Part shown: piece after piece, positions 55,001 to 57,164 of the stretch | How positions within the stretch are numbered: position 1 is the stretch's first letter | Layout of the letters: the number at the start of each line of letters is the position of its first letter | Source of the DNA: Trichobilharzia regenti | Taxonomy: Eukaryota; Platyhelminthes; Trematoda; Strigeidida; Schistosomatidae | Length of the DNA stretch: 64,000 nucleotides | Reading direction: 5' to 3' | NCBI GenBank assembly: GCA_944472135.2 | Contig: OX235263.1 | Span: 2,463,517 to 2,527,516, forward strand | Made by a program: the position numbers and the translations under genes | The notes under the pieces: model-generated | What the model was told of the DNA's origin: nothing | What the model saw: only the letters and a program-made list of their open reading frames with translations | Database searches by the model: none

Positions 55001-55795
55001 CCATTACCTTCTCATCATAGTACACAAACTTAAAGTATTTAATATGTTTTGTTAAGTATTGCTAAATAATACCGTAGCTGAGCGTTTTAGACACACACAG
55101 ACACACAAAGGCACTCCTTAGTTAAACGATTTGTGAATACAGACATGTGAAAGGCACCTTATTCCATACTGAGTTATAAATTGTGTCTTAAAGTCAAGTA
55201 TTTTGCAGAAGGAATCATAATTATGCTATACAGTTATCTTTCTCTACACAATTAAATGGTGGCTGTTTTAACTGTGGCATCACAACAGGATTTAGTATGA
55301 TTACGCAATAACGATTACTGATTCGAAACAATTTTCTGACAGTGGAATCTAGAACTCAGAGTGCTGCTTTCGGTCTCACAATACACCGAATACGCCTGAT
55401 ATTTGAAGTTTCAGTATCTGTGAGTGGAATTGTACGCCTCACACTCAACTTGCAAGCAAGCTAAGGAGGACATCGGTGATTGAGAATCAAACCTTAGAAC
55501 ACTTCCATGGTTGCTGACTGGTGAGTGTCAACTTGATTGACACCAAGACATCCTACCAATTGCCTCATTCATCACGGTGAATGTAAGATGCAGTCAGCCG
55601 GTTAAGACAACCCACCAAAAACATTTCTGCACAACCACCACCGATAATATTTAAACCACAATAAATAAAATCCACAAAATATACCATATCATACTTACCA
55701 AAATGGTCACCATTGAGGTGAGTCCCATTCTGCAAAGCTTTCATTTGTTTCAAGTCATTTGATAATGAACACTTTAAGTCGAACAAATCCTCCAT
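3119..55795 (-). CDS. Aromatic-L-amino-acid (DOPA) decarboxylase gene, exons 1-8, 3' end outside window
   Basis: This is a PLP-dependent group II decarboxylase that converts L-DOPA, 5-HTP or related aromatic amino acids to amines in the cytosol. Eight exons with GT-AG junctions join in frame to 347 codons plus two bases. Relative to human AADC the order matches from EFRN near the N-terminus to the NPHKW lysine motif. Conserved residues seen are W106, Y114, F115, P116, H225 (human H192), T279 (T246), D304 (D271), A306 (A273), H335 and K336 (K303). H225 argues for a decarboxylase and not an insect-type aldehyde synthase, which has Asn there. About 130 C-terminal residues are missing to the left of position 1. 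Schistosomes have more than one AADC paralogue and I cannot say which one this is. Introns are 16.5, 4.0, 3.3, 13.4, 5.0, 4.7 and 4.9 kb. The family call is firm; exon 1 is less certain than the rest. Confidence 0.93.
3447..3860 (+). repeat. SINE-D / inverted-end repeat, copy 1
   Basis: The left end (GGTTGGAGGAAATCGGC) and right end (read in reverse) are inverted versions of each other and match the better kept copy at 35437-35815. The interior has a decayed tRNA-like B box (GGATTCGAATC). It lies in intron 7, just left of exon 7's intronic nest and right of exon 8. Confidence 0.55.
3861..4487. other. Intron 7 sequence, nothing recognised
   Basis: AT-rich sequence without a family motif. The 64-residue open frame at 3945-4139 has no recognisable domain. 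Confidence 0.4.
4488..4925 (+). mobile_element. SM-alpha-like SINE inverted pair
   Basis: A 3' half-copy reads minus at about 4488-4605 and joins a longer plus copy at about 4609-4925. The plus copy has a tRNA-like segment with B box GGTTCGAATTC, then the hammerhead region near 4793-4836. Its core CTGAAGA is kept, but the conserved GAAA reads GATT. Both outer ends are the 3' end with CATGATGAAAATCC. Together they could fold into a hairpin of about 110 bp. Confidence 0.75.
5292..5445 (-). mobile_element. SINE-A, decayed copy
   Basis: Read on the minus strand, it gives the head GTGCGTCGGTGACACAGG, a degenerate B box and the GGTCGGCCTGCTAAATTTGG body. Many substitutions mark it as old. Confidence 0.7.
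5446..6239. other. Intron 7 sequence, nothing recognised
   Basis: No exon, repeat head or retroelement domain could be identified in this stretch. Confidence 0.4.
6361..7300 (-). mobile_element. RTE-like LINE 3' end (minus) nested in another LINE
   Basis: It starts with the reversed LINE tail (TTATTATTATTTCC) and the family 3' end TTCCTCTAGGAACTAAAGG in reverse. It runs back to the [10 protein letters not shown] and RIG(K)ARQ region. It is itself interrupted by a solo LTR at 6908-7236, after which AAGCTTGTCTTGC continues the LINE. Confidence 0.75.
6908..7236. mobile_element. Solo LTR, 329 bp
   Basis: The sequence begins TGTAACAACAG and ends CTCACCACA, so it has TG...CA ends. ATGA flanks it on both sides (6904-6907 and 7237-7240). 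Removing it restores the LINE sequence GAGAGTAATGAAAGCTTG seen in other copies here. A second copy lies at 62152-62456. The length is close to what I recall for the Boudicca LTR, but this was not checked. Confidence 0.8.
8055..8216 (-). CDS. AADC exon 7 (ATLGTT and HVDAAY motifs)
   Basis: The exon is 162 bp and phase 0, with a TTTCAG acceptor and GTATGT donor. It encodes [32 protein letters not shown], then [19 protein letters not shown]304 pairs with the PLP pyridine nitrogen in this family, and T279 and A306 are the matching cofactor contacts. Sequence left of 8055 in the same frame is intron. The family match is very strong. Confidence 0.96.
8340..8445 (-). repeat. Decayed LINE 3' tail
   Basis: CCCTTGGGTTTCAAGTGGAATA is a reverse remnant of the LINE/SINE-B tail. 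It lies just right of exon 7. Confidence 0.4.
8455..8720 (+). repeat. PLE family 1 pseudo-LTR fragment with decayed hammerhead
   Basis: It matches the termini at 27.37-27.54 and 43.44-43.72 kb: CAAGGAAACAATCAGTTCC, then CTGAAGATG, GGGCAATGAAAGCTTC and CAGCTCATAGAACACA. The CTGAAGA and GAAA elements survive, but stem II no longer pairs. Confidence 0.65.
9050..10250 (-). mobile_element. RTE-like LINE, second subfamily, 5'-truncated
   Basis: The reversed tail at 9045-9100 reads AAGCCCTATGTTCCACTAGGG on the minus strand, with an (AAT)n run. Upstream on the minus strand come [26 protein letters not shown] with [31 protein letters not shown] and the RT part [33 protein letters not shown]. Frameshifts separate these blocks. 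Confidence 0.8.
10262..10830 (+). repeat. Unclassified repeat R1, copy 1
   Basis: It shares ordered blocks with 27610-28345: TGCAGTATTAA..ACTGGA, GGCGTTGCATCATTTCTG, GACC(C/T)(A/T)GATCTA and CATTACATA with GGTAAATTATAT-like text. The start also resembles the hairpin beside the PLE at 26.03-26.66 kb, so it may be a PLE terminus. Confidence 0.55.
10831..11660. other. Intron 6 sequence, nothing firmly recognised
   Basis: An 86-residue minus frame (11295-11555) and a 107-residue plus frame (11329-11652) overlap. Neither shows a domain I recognise. The minus frame has an [18 protein letters not shown] stretch of unknown origin. Confidence 0.35.
11661..11790 (+). repeat. Unclassified repeat R1, fragment
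   Basis: CAGTATTAAAACTGGACAAC and CAAGACTTGCTTTATG match the start of the R1 copies at 10262 and 27610. Confidence 0.45.
11805..12485 (-). mobile_element. SM-alpha-like SINE (minus), inverted partner, split by SINE-B
   Basis: The reversed 3' end CAGGATTTCATCATGAGC starts at about 11805. It is interrupted at 11866-12095 by a SINE-B and continues through CCTAGTTTAAAACTC to a tRNA-like block with GTTCGAACCCAGGACC. From about 12375 a plus-strand partial copy follows (GGGTTCGAACCCTGATGG, then CAGCACTCCCAGG). It is a head-to-head pair with decayed ribozyme cores. Confidence 0.7.
11866..12095 (-). mobile_element. SINE-B nested in SM-alpha-like SINE
   Basis: On the minus strand the head has B box GGGTTCGATCCCC (as GGGGATCGAACCCC on plus). 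The body CCTCACTAAGC...GGTAAAGAGGAAAGG follows, and the tail TTGAAGCCTTATGTTCACTGG. Confidence 0.75.
12872..13015 (-). CDS. AADC exon 6 (catalytic His)
   Basis: The exon is 144 bp and phase 0, with a CTCTAG acceptor and GTAAGT donor. It encodes [19 protein letters not shown], then [16 protein letters not shown], then NGLTPFF. His225 is the family histidine that stacks on the PLP ring (human H192). This residue separates decarboxylases from the Asn-bearing aldehyde synthases. Confidence 0.95.
13130..13995 (+). mobile_element. PLE C-terminal part with inverted termini
   Basis: The GIY-YIG region at about 13265-13420 reads [20 protein letters not shown], then [14 protein letters not shown] frame at 13461-13811 continues into a hydrophobic tail as in other copies. 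The left end (about 13145-13195) and right end (about 13960-13990) are inverted versions of AATAAAGGTTTT...CATTCACTGGGAAATA-type sequence. It is 5' truncated and sits in intron 5, 115 bp from exon 6. Confidence 0.75.
14000..14479. other. Intron 5 sequence, nothing recognised
   Basis: No exon or repeat motif could be identified here. Confidence 0.4.
14480..15110 (-). mobile_element. RTE-like LINE C-terminal fragment, decayed
   Basis: The minus-strand reading at 14720-15082 gives [12 protein letters not shown], then [16 protein letters not shown], then DSETWP and [14 protein letters not shown]. It corresponds to [11 protein letters not shown]...[15 protein letters not shown]...SETW...IRWP of better copies. 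Confidence 0.7.
15430..17865. mobile_element. PLE copy with inverted termini and internally inverted halves
   Basis: The arms at 15430-15730 and 17565-17865 are inverted repeats of about 300 bp (for example CACGAATATTACCCAGTTC versus its reverse near 17605-17630). Inside, the GIY-YIG half reads minus at 16120-17020: [25 protein letters not shown] and CVYQLTCTC. The RT half reads plus at 17025-17470: [28 protein letters not shown] and AFLDVL with frameshifts. Such an order cannot encode one protein, so the copy is rearranged. Confidence 0.7.
16016..16084. repeat. (TA)n microsatellite
   Basis: About 34 uninterrupted TA units inside the PLE. Length is likely to vary among individuals and assemblies. 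Confidence 0.95.
17980..18114 (-). CDS. AADC exon 5 (PLP phosphate-binding loop)
   Basis: The exon is 135 bp and phase 0, with a TTTCAG acceptor and GTAAGC donor. It encodes [17 protein letters not shown], then a variable stretch, then [11 protein letters not shown]. The family motif GS.SE.TL that cradles the cofactor phosphate is present, but human A148 is Cys181 here. S149 is kept (Ser182). Several PLE terminal fragments lie within 500 bp on the intron side. Confidence 0.95.
18600..19797 (+). mobile_element. RTE-like LINE, left arm of inverted repeat
   Basis: The fragment starts in the RT FIDFEKAFDS motif and includes [46 protein letters not shown](R)DDICLISHT and [16 protein letters not shown]. 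It then runs through [20 protein letters not shown] to the tail TTCCTCTGGGAATTGAAGG and ATAATAATAATAC. It is broken by frameshifts. One is an expanded GGCAGGCTGGCTGCC stretch where the intact copy at 33.06 kb reads GGCAAGGCTGCC. It is nearly identical to the reverse complement of 21908-23091. Confidence 0.85.
19798..20439. other. Intron 4 sequence between inverted LINE arms, nothing recognised
   Basis: No domain or repeat head was identified in this part of the spacer. Confidence 0.4.
20440..21060 (-). repeat. PLE terminal/3' region, interrupted by SINE-A
   Basis: It is the reverse of the 3' part of the PLE at 13.68-13.99 kb: CAAAGTTTACTAACTTGATC, GATAGCTTTATCAAAGTATT and AATAAAGGTTTTTTT. 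SINE-A splits it at about 20672-20852. Confidence 0.65.
20672..20852 (-). mobile_element. SINE-A
   Basis: On the minus strand it reads GTGCGTCGGTGGCAAAGTGG, B box GGGTTCGAGCCC, GATATCTATGGTCGGCCTGC and GGTGTGGAATCCAGCTG, ending in an AAATAAAT tail. It is one of the better kept SINE-A copies. Confidence 0.85.
21225..21575 (+). mobile_element. SM-alpha-like SINE
   Basis: A near full-length copy: GGTGCAGCAGGTCGGGTGTG, GTCCCAGTGACTTAAT, the tRNA-like block, GAAGAGTCCCAAACTAGG, then CGAAACAGC and TCATGACGAAATCC. The ribozyme core has A in place of the essential first C, and stem II has a TAA insertion. Confidence 0.75.
21908..23812 (-). mobile_element. RTE-like LINE, longest copy, right arm of inverted repeat
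   Basis: On the minus strand it starts in the pre-RT linker ([34 protein letters not shown]). It passes the RT N-terminal motifs [17 protein letters not shown] and [16 protein letters not shown] (23095-23541 is open for 148 codons). It ends in the tail near 21908 with TTCCTCTAGGAATTGAAGG in reverse. The part from 23091 down is nearly identical to 18613-19794 reversed, including the same frameshifts. The endonuclease region is missing, so it is 5' truncated. Confidence 0.85.
23813..25527. other. Intron 4 sequence, little recognised
   Basis: AATAATAATGACAGCTTTATTC at 23814-23836 resembles the reversed 3' end of the CR1-like element at 51.73 kb, so a short CR1-like tail may be present. The rest is AT-rich with no coding signal. 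Confidence 0.35.
25528..25712 (+). mobile_element. SINE-A
   Basis: Head AGTCGGTGGTACAATGGTTA, a decayed B box, then CCTGATATCTATGGTCGGCC, GGCTACCGATATCC and GTGTGGAATCGAGCTGTAAA. Moderately diverged. Confidence 0.8.
25900..26663 (-). mobile_element. PLE GIY-YIG region with a 209-codon open frame
   Basis: The open frame 26034-26663 reads [71 protein letters not shown] and [13 protein letters not shown], ending [10 protein letters not shown]. This is the PLE linker and GIY-YIG nuclease. YIG reads YIR, so the nuclease is probably inactive. The short stretch 25900-26033 continues as decayed C-terminus. The frame is unusually well kept for this window. Confidence 0.8.
26686..26820. repeat. Short inverted repeat next to PLE
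   Basis: TTAACACATAGCGATGCAGT on the left and ACTGCATCGCTGTGTGTTAA on the right are inverted partners. AGCTGGATG(A)CGTTT and AAACGACATCCAGCT also pair. The arms are about 45-50 bp. It is probably the terminus of the adjacent PLE. Confidence 0.7.
27228..27268 (-). ncRNA. Candidate hammerhead core in PLE terminus
   Basis: On the minus strand CTGAAGA (27264-27258) precedes TTGCC/GGCAA stem II and GAAA (27238-27235). Stem I is weak in this copy. Confidence 0.4.
27443..27485 (+). ncRNA. Candidate hammerhead core in PLE terminus
   Basis: CTGAAGA lies at 27447-27453 and GAAA at 27473-27476. Stem II is disturbed by one substitution and stem I is poor, so it is probably inactive. Confidence 0.35.
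27610..28345 (+). repeat. Unclassified repeat R1, copy 2
   Basis: It shares ordered blocks with 10262-10830. The 123-residue frame at 27712-28083 is hydrophobic at its start but has no recognised domain and is not kept in the other copy, so I do not call it a gene. Confidence 0.5.
28346..28610 (+). mobile_element. SM-alpha-like SINE, decayed
   Basis: GTTAAGGTTAGAATTAATCG, GCATTCGATCTCTGA and CTTAAGAGTCTCAAAG align to the family. The ribozyme part is no longer foldable. Confidence 0.5.
28611..29249. other. Intron 4 sequence, nothing recognised
   Basis: A 77-residue plus frame (28864-29097) has no domain I recognise. Confidence 0.4.
29250..29695. mobile_element. SM-alpha-like SINE inverted pair, decayed
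   Basis: A minus copy (about 29250-29540: GCCATGAGCTGAGATCATT, GGGACCTTCTGGTTGTAAGG) faces a plus partial copy (about 29550-29695: CTCTCCTTGTAACCA, GGGTTCAAGACC). Both ribozyme regions are degenerate. Confidence 0.6.
29944..30141 (-). mobile_element. SINE-A inside PLE open frame
   Basis: On the minus strand it gives GTGCGTCGGTGGTACAGTGG, GAGGTTCGAGCCC, GATGTCTATGGTTGGCCTGC and GTGTGGAATCAAGCTGTAA. The PLE frame (LEFKGD then [12 protein letters not shown] in the uninterrupted order) resumes after it. Confidence 0.85.
30968..31206 (+). mobile_element. SINE-B with 12-bp target duplication
   Basis: Flanked by ATTCCTAATTGT at 30956-30967 and 31207-31218. The tRNA-like head has A box TGGCATAGCGG and B box GGTTCGACCCC. 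The body GGTAAAGAGGAAAGGTTGGG and tail GCTTGAAGCCCGATGTTCC follow. Confidence 0.9.
31294..31338 (+). ncRNA. Candidate hammerhead-like fold at PLE 3' end
   Basis: CAGC (31295-31298) pairs with GCTG (31335-31338) as stem I. The core reads CTAGATGA (31299-31306), one base longer than CTGATGA. Stem II is GAC/GTC at 31308-31316, then GAAA (31317-31320). Stem III AGAAAATTTTCT is self-complementary, then TC at the predicted cut. The extra A in the core makes activity uncertain. Confidence 0.45.
31467..31580 (-). CDS. AADC exon 4
   Basis: The exon is 114 bp and phase 0, with an ATTACAG acceptor and GTGAGT donor. It encodes [28 protein letters not shown] and SGGVIQ. It corresponds to human AASPACTELE...DWL.KML.LP..FL...GGGVIQ. 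The glycine-rich loop is two residues shorter than in human. It lies just downstream (on the minus strand) of a decayed LINE copy at 32.1-33.1 kb in intron 3. Confidence 0.95.
32075..33105 (-). mobile_element. RTE-like LINE 3' half
   Basis: From 33096 down on the minus strand: [37 protein letters not shown](R)DDICLISHT, then [41 protein letters not shown] and the reversed tail TTCCTCTGGGAATTAAGGG at about 32090. The RT motif RQGCLL is intact here, unlike in the 18.6, 21.9 and 37.7 kb copies. Confidence 0.85.
33300..33740 (+). mobile_element. PLE GIY-YIG remnant, decayed
   Basis: [18 protein letters not shown] is followed by a stop and VFEHQ-like text, equal to the C...CYQFTCSC..YIG.T...EH pattern of other PLEs here. 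The rest is too decayed to assign. Confidence 0.55.
33741..34270. other. Intron 3 sequence, nothing recognised
   Basis: No exon or repeat head found. Confidence 0.4.
34277..34640 (-). mobile_element. SM-alpha-like SINE
   Basis: A near full-length minus copy: tRNA-like block with B box GGGTTCGAACCC, GAAGAGTCCCAAACTAGGAC, GAAACAGCTGTCCAG and GGTTTTCCAATGG. Stem II is perfect. The core aligned to other copies reads ATGAAGA, so the essential first C is lost. It lies 245 bp from exon 3. Confidence 0.85.
34885..34998 (-). CDS. AADC exon 3 (active-site YFP loop)
   Basis: The exon is 114 bp, phase 0 at both ends, with a TATTCAG acceptor and GTAGGT donor. It encodes [27 protein letters not shown] and IGFTW. 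W106, Y114, F115, P116, I136 and F138 match human substrate-pocket positions W71, Y79, F80, P81, I101 and F103. The pocket residue equal to human T82 is Cys117, and the next two positions read Gly-Cys where human has Ala-Ser. The same frame stays open well past the donor, but that part is intron. Confidence 0.95.
35309..35328. repeat. (TA)n microsatellite
   Basis: About ten TA units in intron 2. Confidence 0.85.
35437..35815 (+). repeat. SINE-D / inverted-end repeat, copy 2
   Basis: The ends are inverted partners: ATGGTTGGAGGTAATCGGCC...GGAAGCCTTGGACCTAGG on the left and the reverse of CAAGGCTTCCTGCCGATTGC on the right. The interior has a tRNA-like A box AGCTCAGTGGTAACGCC and a B-box-like GGGGGCGAATCTC. 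Combination of inverted ends and a tRNA-like core is unusual for a SINE. Confidence 0.6.
36655..37160 (-). mobile_element. SM-alpha-like SINE plus second partial copy
   Basis: A full-length decayed copy at about 36655-37010 (GTTTGAATCTGAGAC in place of the B box; CCATTAAGCCACTGGGACC) is followed directly by a second minus 3' part at 37020-37160 (GGTTACAGGGTTTCATCATG). Confidence 0.65.
37735..38925 (+). mobile_element. RTE-like LINE 3' half
   Basis: It begins in [13 protein letters not shown], then [16 protein letters not shown], the expanded GGCAGGCTGGCTGCC lesion, [59 protein letters not shown] and [20 protein letters not shown]. It ends with TTCCTCTAGGAATTAAGTG and an (ATA)n tail, 40 bp from exon 2. 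The lesion is shared with the 18.6 and 21.9 kb copies. Confidence 0.85.
38965..39173 (-). CDS. AADC exon 2 (N-terminal helical domain)
   Basis: The exon spans 209 bp after a TATTCAG acceptor and ends in MPG before GTAATC. It carries the family N-terminal segment: [41 protein letters not shown] and DVEKFIMPG. This matches the human EFRRRG...PGYL...LIP...DVEKIIMPG layout with no gaps. The swapped N-terminal domain of AADC dimers is built from this region. Most members begin close to EFR, so exon 1 adds an extension. Confidence 0.95.
39278..40897 (-). mobile_element. PLE remnant between 424-bp inverted repeats
   Basis: The arms 39278-39701 and 40475-40897 are almost perfect inverted copies. Outer ends read TATGTAAAAGAGAAGACATT and inner ends TTGAGCGTTGGTCAAGTCAG. 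Between them on the minus strand is a PLE C-terminal segment with [20 protein letters not shown] and [10 protein letters not shown] (YVS in place of YIG). RT is absent. The minus-strand arm also has GAAAAGAGTCTCTTC, the stem III block of the 31.3 kb hammerhead-like fold. Confidence 0.85.
40898..41444. other. Intron 1 sequence, nothing recognised
   Basis: Two overlapping minus frames (41075-41311, 41172-41420) have no recognised domain. Confidence 0.35.
41445..41700 (-). repeat. Unclassified repeat R2, copy 2
   Basis: The reverse complement matches 2600-2880 in several ordered blocks, including GGTTTGACTACCAGC and ATCCATCCTATGTCAGC. Confidence 0.6.
41794..41834 (-). ncRNA. Candidate hammerhead ribozyme in PLE family 1 terminus
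   Basis: On the minus strand: stem I TGCG, core CTGAAGA (41830-41824), stem II TTGCC-TAAAA-GGCAA, then GAAA (41805-41802), GGTT and CGC pairing back to GCG. The cut triplet GTT fits NUH. Layout equals that at 1883-1924. Confidence 0.55.
42554..42795 (+). mobile_element. SINE-B, young copy with 12-bp target duplication
   Basis: Flanked by TACTAATCCTAT at 42542-42553 and 42796-42807. The head folds like a tRNA: GTGCGTCGG pairs with CCGACGCAC, T arm CCGGG/CCCGG, A box TGGCACAGCGG, B box GGTTCGATTCC. The tail GAAGCCCTATGTTCCACTGG ends in (ATT)n. Both Pol III boxes look intact. Confidence 0.92.
43028..43065 (+). ncRNA. Hammerhead-like remnant at PLE 3' end
   Basis: AGC pairs with GCT, the core reads TTGATGA (first C lost), GAAA is kept and stem III AGAG/CTCT is intact. 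It is the same layout as 31294-31338 but is probably inactive. Confidence 0.35.
44071..44091. repeat. (GTA)n microsatellite
   Basis: About seven trinucleotide units. A shorter AGTAGTAGTAGTGG run lies near 44201. Confidence 0.85.
44092..44689. other. Intron 1 sequence, nothing recognised
   Basis: No exon or retroelement motif found. Confidence 0.4.
44690..45945 (+). mobile_element. Second RTE-type LINE, 3' part, beside a decayed LINE tail
   Basis: A short reversed tail of the first LINE lies at 44690-44760. From about 44795 a different element reads plus, with [70 protein letters not shown] and [11 protein letters not shown]. It ends in a TAAATAATAAATAATC tail at about 45945. The [11 protein letters not shown] C-terminal region is typical of RTE-like LINEs. 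Frameshifts break it. Confidence 0.75.
45980..46430 (-). mobile_element. RTE-like LINE C-terminal fragment, decayed
   Basis: The minus reading 46166-46411 gives [20 protein letters not shown] and [13 protein letters not shown], equal to [20 protein letters not shown] and [13 protein letters not shown] of better copies. Confidence 0.7.
46560..46725 (+). mobile_element. SINE-B lacking its head
   Basis: The body TTAGGGAAAGGAGGTTGAGC, ATTACTGCTACGAAAACTTC and tail TTGAAGCATTATGCTCC are present. The tRNA-like part is missing. Confidence 0.65.
46935..47460 (-). mobile_element. RTE-like LINE 3' remnant, heavily decayed
   Basis: Starts with reversed (AAT)n and GGGAATAATAATAATGCC tail text, then family order is followed (CCTTTCCGATCGTAG-like text near 47385). 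No usable frame remains. Confidence 0.5.
47461..48189. other. Intron 1 sequence, mostly unrecognised
   Basis: A short SM-alpha-like minus fragment near 48040-48105 (GGACAGCTGTTTCGTATTA). Otherwise no motif. Confidence 0.4.
48190..48600 (+). mobile_element. PLE 3' end fragment
   Basis: [14 protein letters not shown] matches the end of other PLE proteins here ([16 protein letters not shown]). The 3' region ends near 48545 with GAAAAGAGTATTCTTTGGCC, a decayed hammerhead-like block. Confidence 0.55.
48787..49014 (-). mobile_element. CR1-like LINE C-terminal fragment
   Basis: The minus frame contains [20 protein letters not shown], then [18 protein letters not shown]. It aligns to the [16 protein letters not shown] region of the copy at 52.4-53.0 kb. 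Short and without RT motifs. Confidence 0.55.
49015..50631. other. Intron 1 sequence, nothing recognised
   Basis: Two short plus frames (49693-49938, 50218-50409) lack domains. No TE motif was found except a possible decayed PLE stretch near 50205-50360 ([20 protein letters not shown] resembles the PLE C-terminal end). Confidence 0.35.
50632..51062 (+). mobile_element. RTE-like LINE 3' end
   Basis: It begins within TCGGATCAGAGACTTGGCGCG and runs through CAGGGATCTCTGGCAATCAG and GGCAGGAAGAAATGGAG to the tail GAAGCCCTATTTTCCTCTAAG and (ATA)n. Only the last 430 bp are present. Confidence 0.8.
51063..51462 (+). mobile_element. SINE-B split by SINE-A
   Basis: Head GTGCGTCAGTGGAACGATGG with B box AATTCGATCCTC, body to CCCGTGAAAATA, then a minus SINE-A (51228-51411), then CACTGCTACCGAGGCTTCAAGC finishes the SINE-B. 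It lies directly after a LINE tail. Confidence 0.8.
51228..51411 (-). mobile_element. SINE-A nested in SINE-B
   Basis: The minus reading gives GGTGCGTCGGTGGTACAGTG, GGACTCTTGCCGACCATGC, B box GGTTCGATCCCC and the TATCTATGGTTGGCCTGC body, ending in an AAATAAAT tail. Confidence 0.85.
51463..51724. other. Short unrecognised stretch
   Basis: No motif found. Confidence 0.3.
51725..53030 (-). mobile_element. CR1-like LINE (SR1-type) RT and C-terminus
   Basis: A 218-codon frame (52354-53010) carries RT motifs [18 protein letters not shown], the catalytic [46 protein letters not shown] and [15 protein letters not shown]. Two further minus frames (52079-52324, 51871-52128) hold the C-terminus. The 3' end at about 51725 has GGAATAAAGCTATTATCATT. 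YADD is intact; the 5' RT part and endonuclease are missing. S. mansoni SR1 is a CR1-clade element; identity to it was not checked. Confidence 0.85.
53180..54115 (+). mobile_element. PLE copy, decayed, with SINE-B
   Basis: [19 protein letters not shown], a stop, TGRIM and [12 protein letters not shown] mirror the 29.7-31.3 kb copy. It ends [20 protein letters not shown] in shifted frames. The 3' end at about 54035-54105 has GAGAAGAAAATCTTCTTC, the stem III block of the hammerhead-like fold. Confidence 0.75.
53766..53958 (-). mobile_element. SINE-B with 12-bp target duplication
   Basis: Flanked by CTTCGTAGTTTT at 53754-53765 and 53959-53970. Minus reading: GTGAGTCGGTGGTGCC, an internal deletion in the head, CCGGGGTTCGGTCCCC, body and tail TTGAAGCCCTATGTTCCGTTG. 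Confidence 0.85.
54116..55698. other. Intron 1 proximal sequence, nothing firmly recognised
   Basis: A 73-residue frame at 54544-54765 includes a tRNA-like GATTCGAACCCAACATCC, so an old SINE may be there. No TE domain or exon was found. Exon 1 donor is at the right end. Confidence 0.35.
55699..55795 (-). CDS. AADC exon 1 (predicted start codon, N-terminal extension)
   Basis: This exon begins with ATG at 55795 and encodes 32 residues starting [10 protein letters not shown] and ending in HLNGDHF. It ends at a strong GTAAGT donor. The split codon (phase 1) joins exon 2 to make Asp, giving [13 protein letters not shown]. The joined protein has about 35 residues more than human AADC at the N-terminus. 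It has no visible signal peptide or transmembrane segment. The choice rests on phase, donor quality and its position as the nearest upstream open exon. An additional 5' non-coding exon cannot be excluded. Confidence 0.7.
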
Positions 55796-55876
55796 AGTTG
55801 ATGAAATGAATCGAAAGTATGTCGTTTGGTTTTTTTGCTCCTCGGCCTCTTCTTCCTCCGTGTTCTTCTGAGTTTA

Positions 55877-55881
<5 letters not shown>

Positions 55882-55923
<42 letters not shown>
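55882..55923. repeat. (TA)n microsatellite upstream of AADC start
   Basis: About 21 TA units lie 87-128 bp upstream of the predicted ATG. Open frames through it are artefacts of the repeat. Confidence 0.9.
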
Positions 55924-55927
<4 letters not shown>

Positions 55928-56059
55928 AAATATATAAGGAAAACAAAAGAAACAACGACAAAACACGAAAATGATTAGAAAGGGAATGTATGAAAAACGT
56001 TTAGTTTCATTCGATGATAAGGATAATCTAAGAGACGAAGATAGATAGAGAAGTAGGAA

Positions 56060-56082
56060 GGGAGGGAGGGAGGGAGAGAGGG
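56060..56082 (+). promoter_or_regulatory. G-triplet run (possible G-quadruplex) upstream of AADC
   Basis: Four GGG runs with single A spacers at 56060-56074 and a fifth at 56080-56082. It is 265 bp upstream of the predicted start codon, on the strand opposite to the gene. A promoter role is only a guess. Confidence 0.35.
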
Positions 56083-56455
56083 AGGTATGTAGGGAGAGTG
56101 AGTCAGAGTGAATGAACCAGTGAGCGAGTAAGTTACATGCGCACCCACACACACACACACTCAGAGGTACTTACATACATAGATGCACATACACTAAACT
56201 TCTGTTCTTCTCCGTATCACAACTAGGCTTTTTTGTCACTTCGTGTGATCGACACTTAAATGTCTCTTCCATCGTTCACTCTCTATGTGTGCAAGTGTGT
56301 GCTTGCGTGGTATCTATCCGTGATTATATAACCTTCATTATGTCTTACATGTTGCATTTTCAGATGATGAACTTTATTACTAATTACTACTGATATTATT
56401 ATTATCAGTAATATATTATCAGTGAGTAATTAGAAGTGATTCGTTCATTGGTTGG

Positions 56456-56572
56456 TTTATTTGTTTGCTTGTTTGTTTGTTTATTCGCCTGTTGAATAAT
56501 TTTTATGTCAATAGGGATATTCTGTGTCACAACTGGTCCACCAGATCTATCTATCTATCTATCCATGTATCT
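56456..56572. repeat. Simple repeats (TTTG)n and (TCTA)n
   Basis: TTTGTTTGCTTGTTTGTTTG near 56459-56485 and TCTATCTATCTATC near 56547-56562. Part of a low-complexity zone from 55880 to 56580. Confidence 0.8.
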
Positions 56573-56580
56573 ATCTACCT

Positions 56581-57164
56581 ACTTATACTACTTATTTCCA
56601 TGTATGCAAATGAACATGTGAATGTGTGATAAATTGGATACTTAATGGTTGAATATTAAATAGGCGGAATTTGCTTGAAATATGTAGGTAGCCTACATGT
56701 GTAGAAGAGATGTGGGTGGATTCTATTGAAAGTAACATAAGGCAGGAAGGAAGATGTAAAGAGACAGAGAGAGAGGGAGGCTGTGACAGAGGCAAAGAGA
56801 GAGAGAATGAAATGTTCAGGGGAATATTTTGGTGGAAATTTTTTCTCTCAGGAATACCAAAAACAAAAGTTTTTATCATTTTATTCATTCCGCTAAGAGC
56901 TTTTATGAAGAAGACAACCACTGCTTGTTGTTTTTGTTGTATTAGAAAGAGAGGAAAGTTGTTTAAGAACGAAAATAAAGTTTTATTTCTATAATATTTG
57001 ATTATGCATTACAAGGTTGTCTGGTATTCTTCAACTTCTGGTCATAAGCTCCCTTCGTCAACAAGTACTACTTAAATCCAAGTGTATCAGCAAGGAAAGG
57101 ATGTTGGTCACTTAACCCTTTGAGGTATGTTGACAACAACTGTCTAGCTTATTTTTTTTATTTT
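56581..57164. other. Intergenic sequence, nothing recognised
   Basis: Overlapping frames on both strands (56592-56921, 56710-56994) are low in complexity and have no domain. Confidence 0.4.

Noticed and set aside
56060..56082. Firm promoter call
   Set aside because: Only a base-composition signal; no start site evidence, so kept at low confidence.
55874..56158. Open frames across the (TA)n and GGGA tracts
   Set aside because: Low-complexity translation with no domain; upstream of the gene start.
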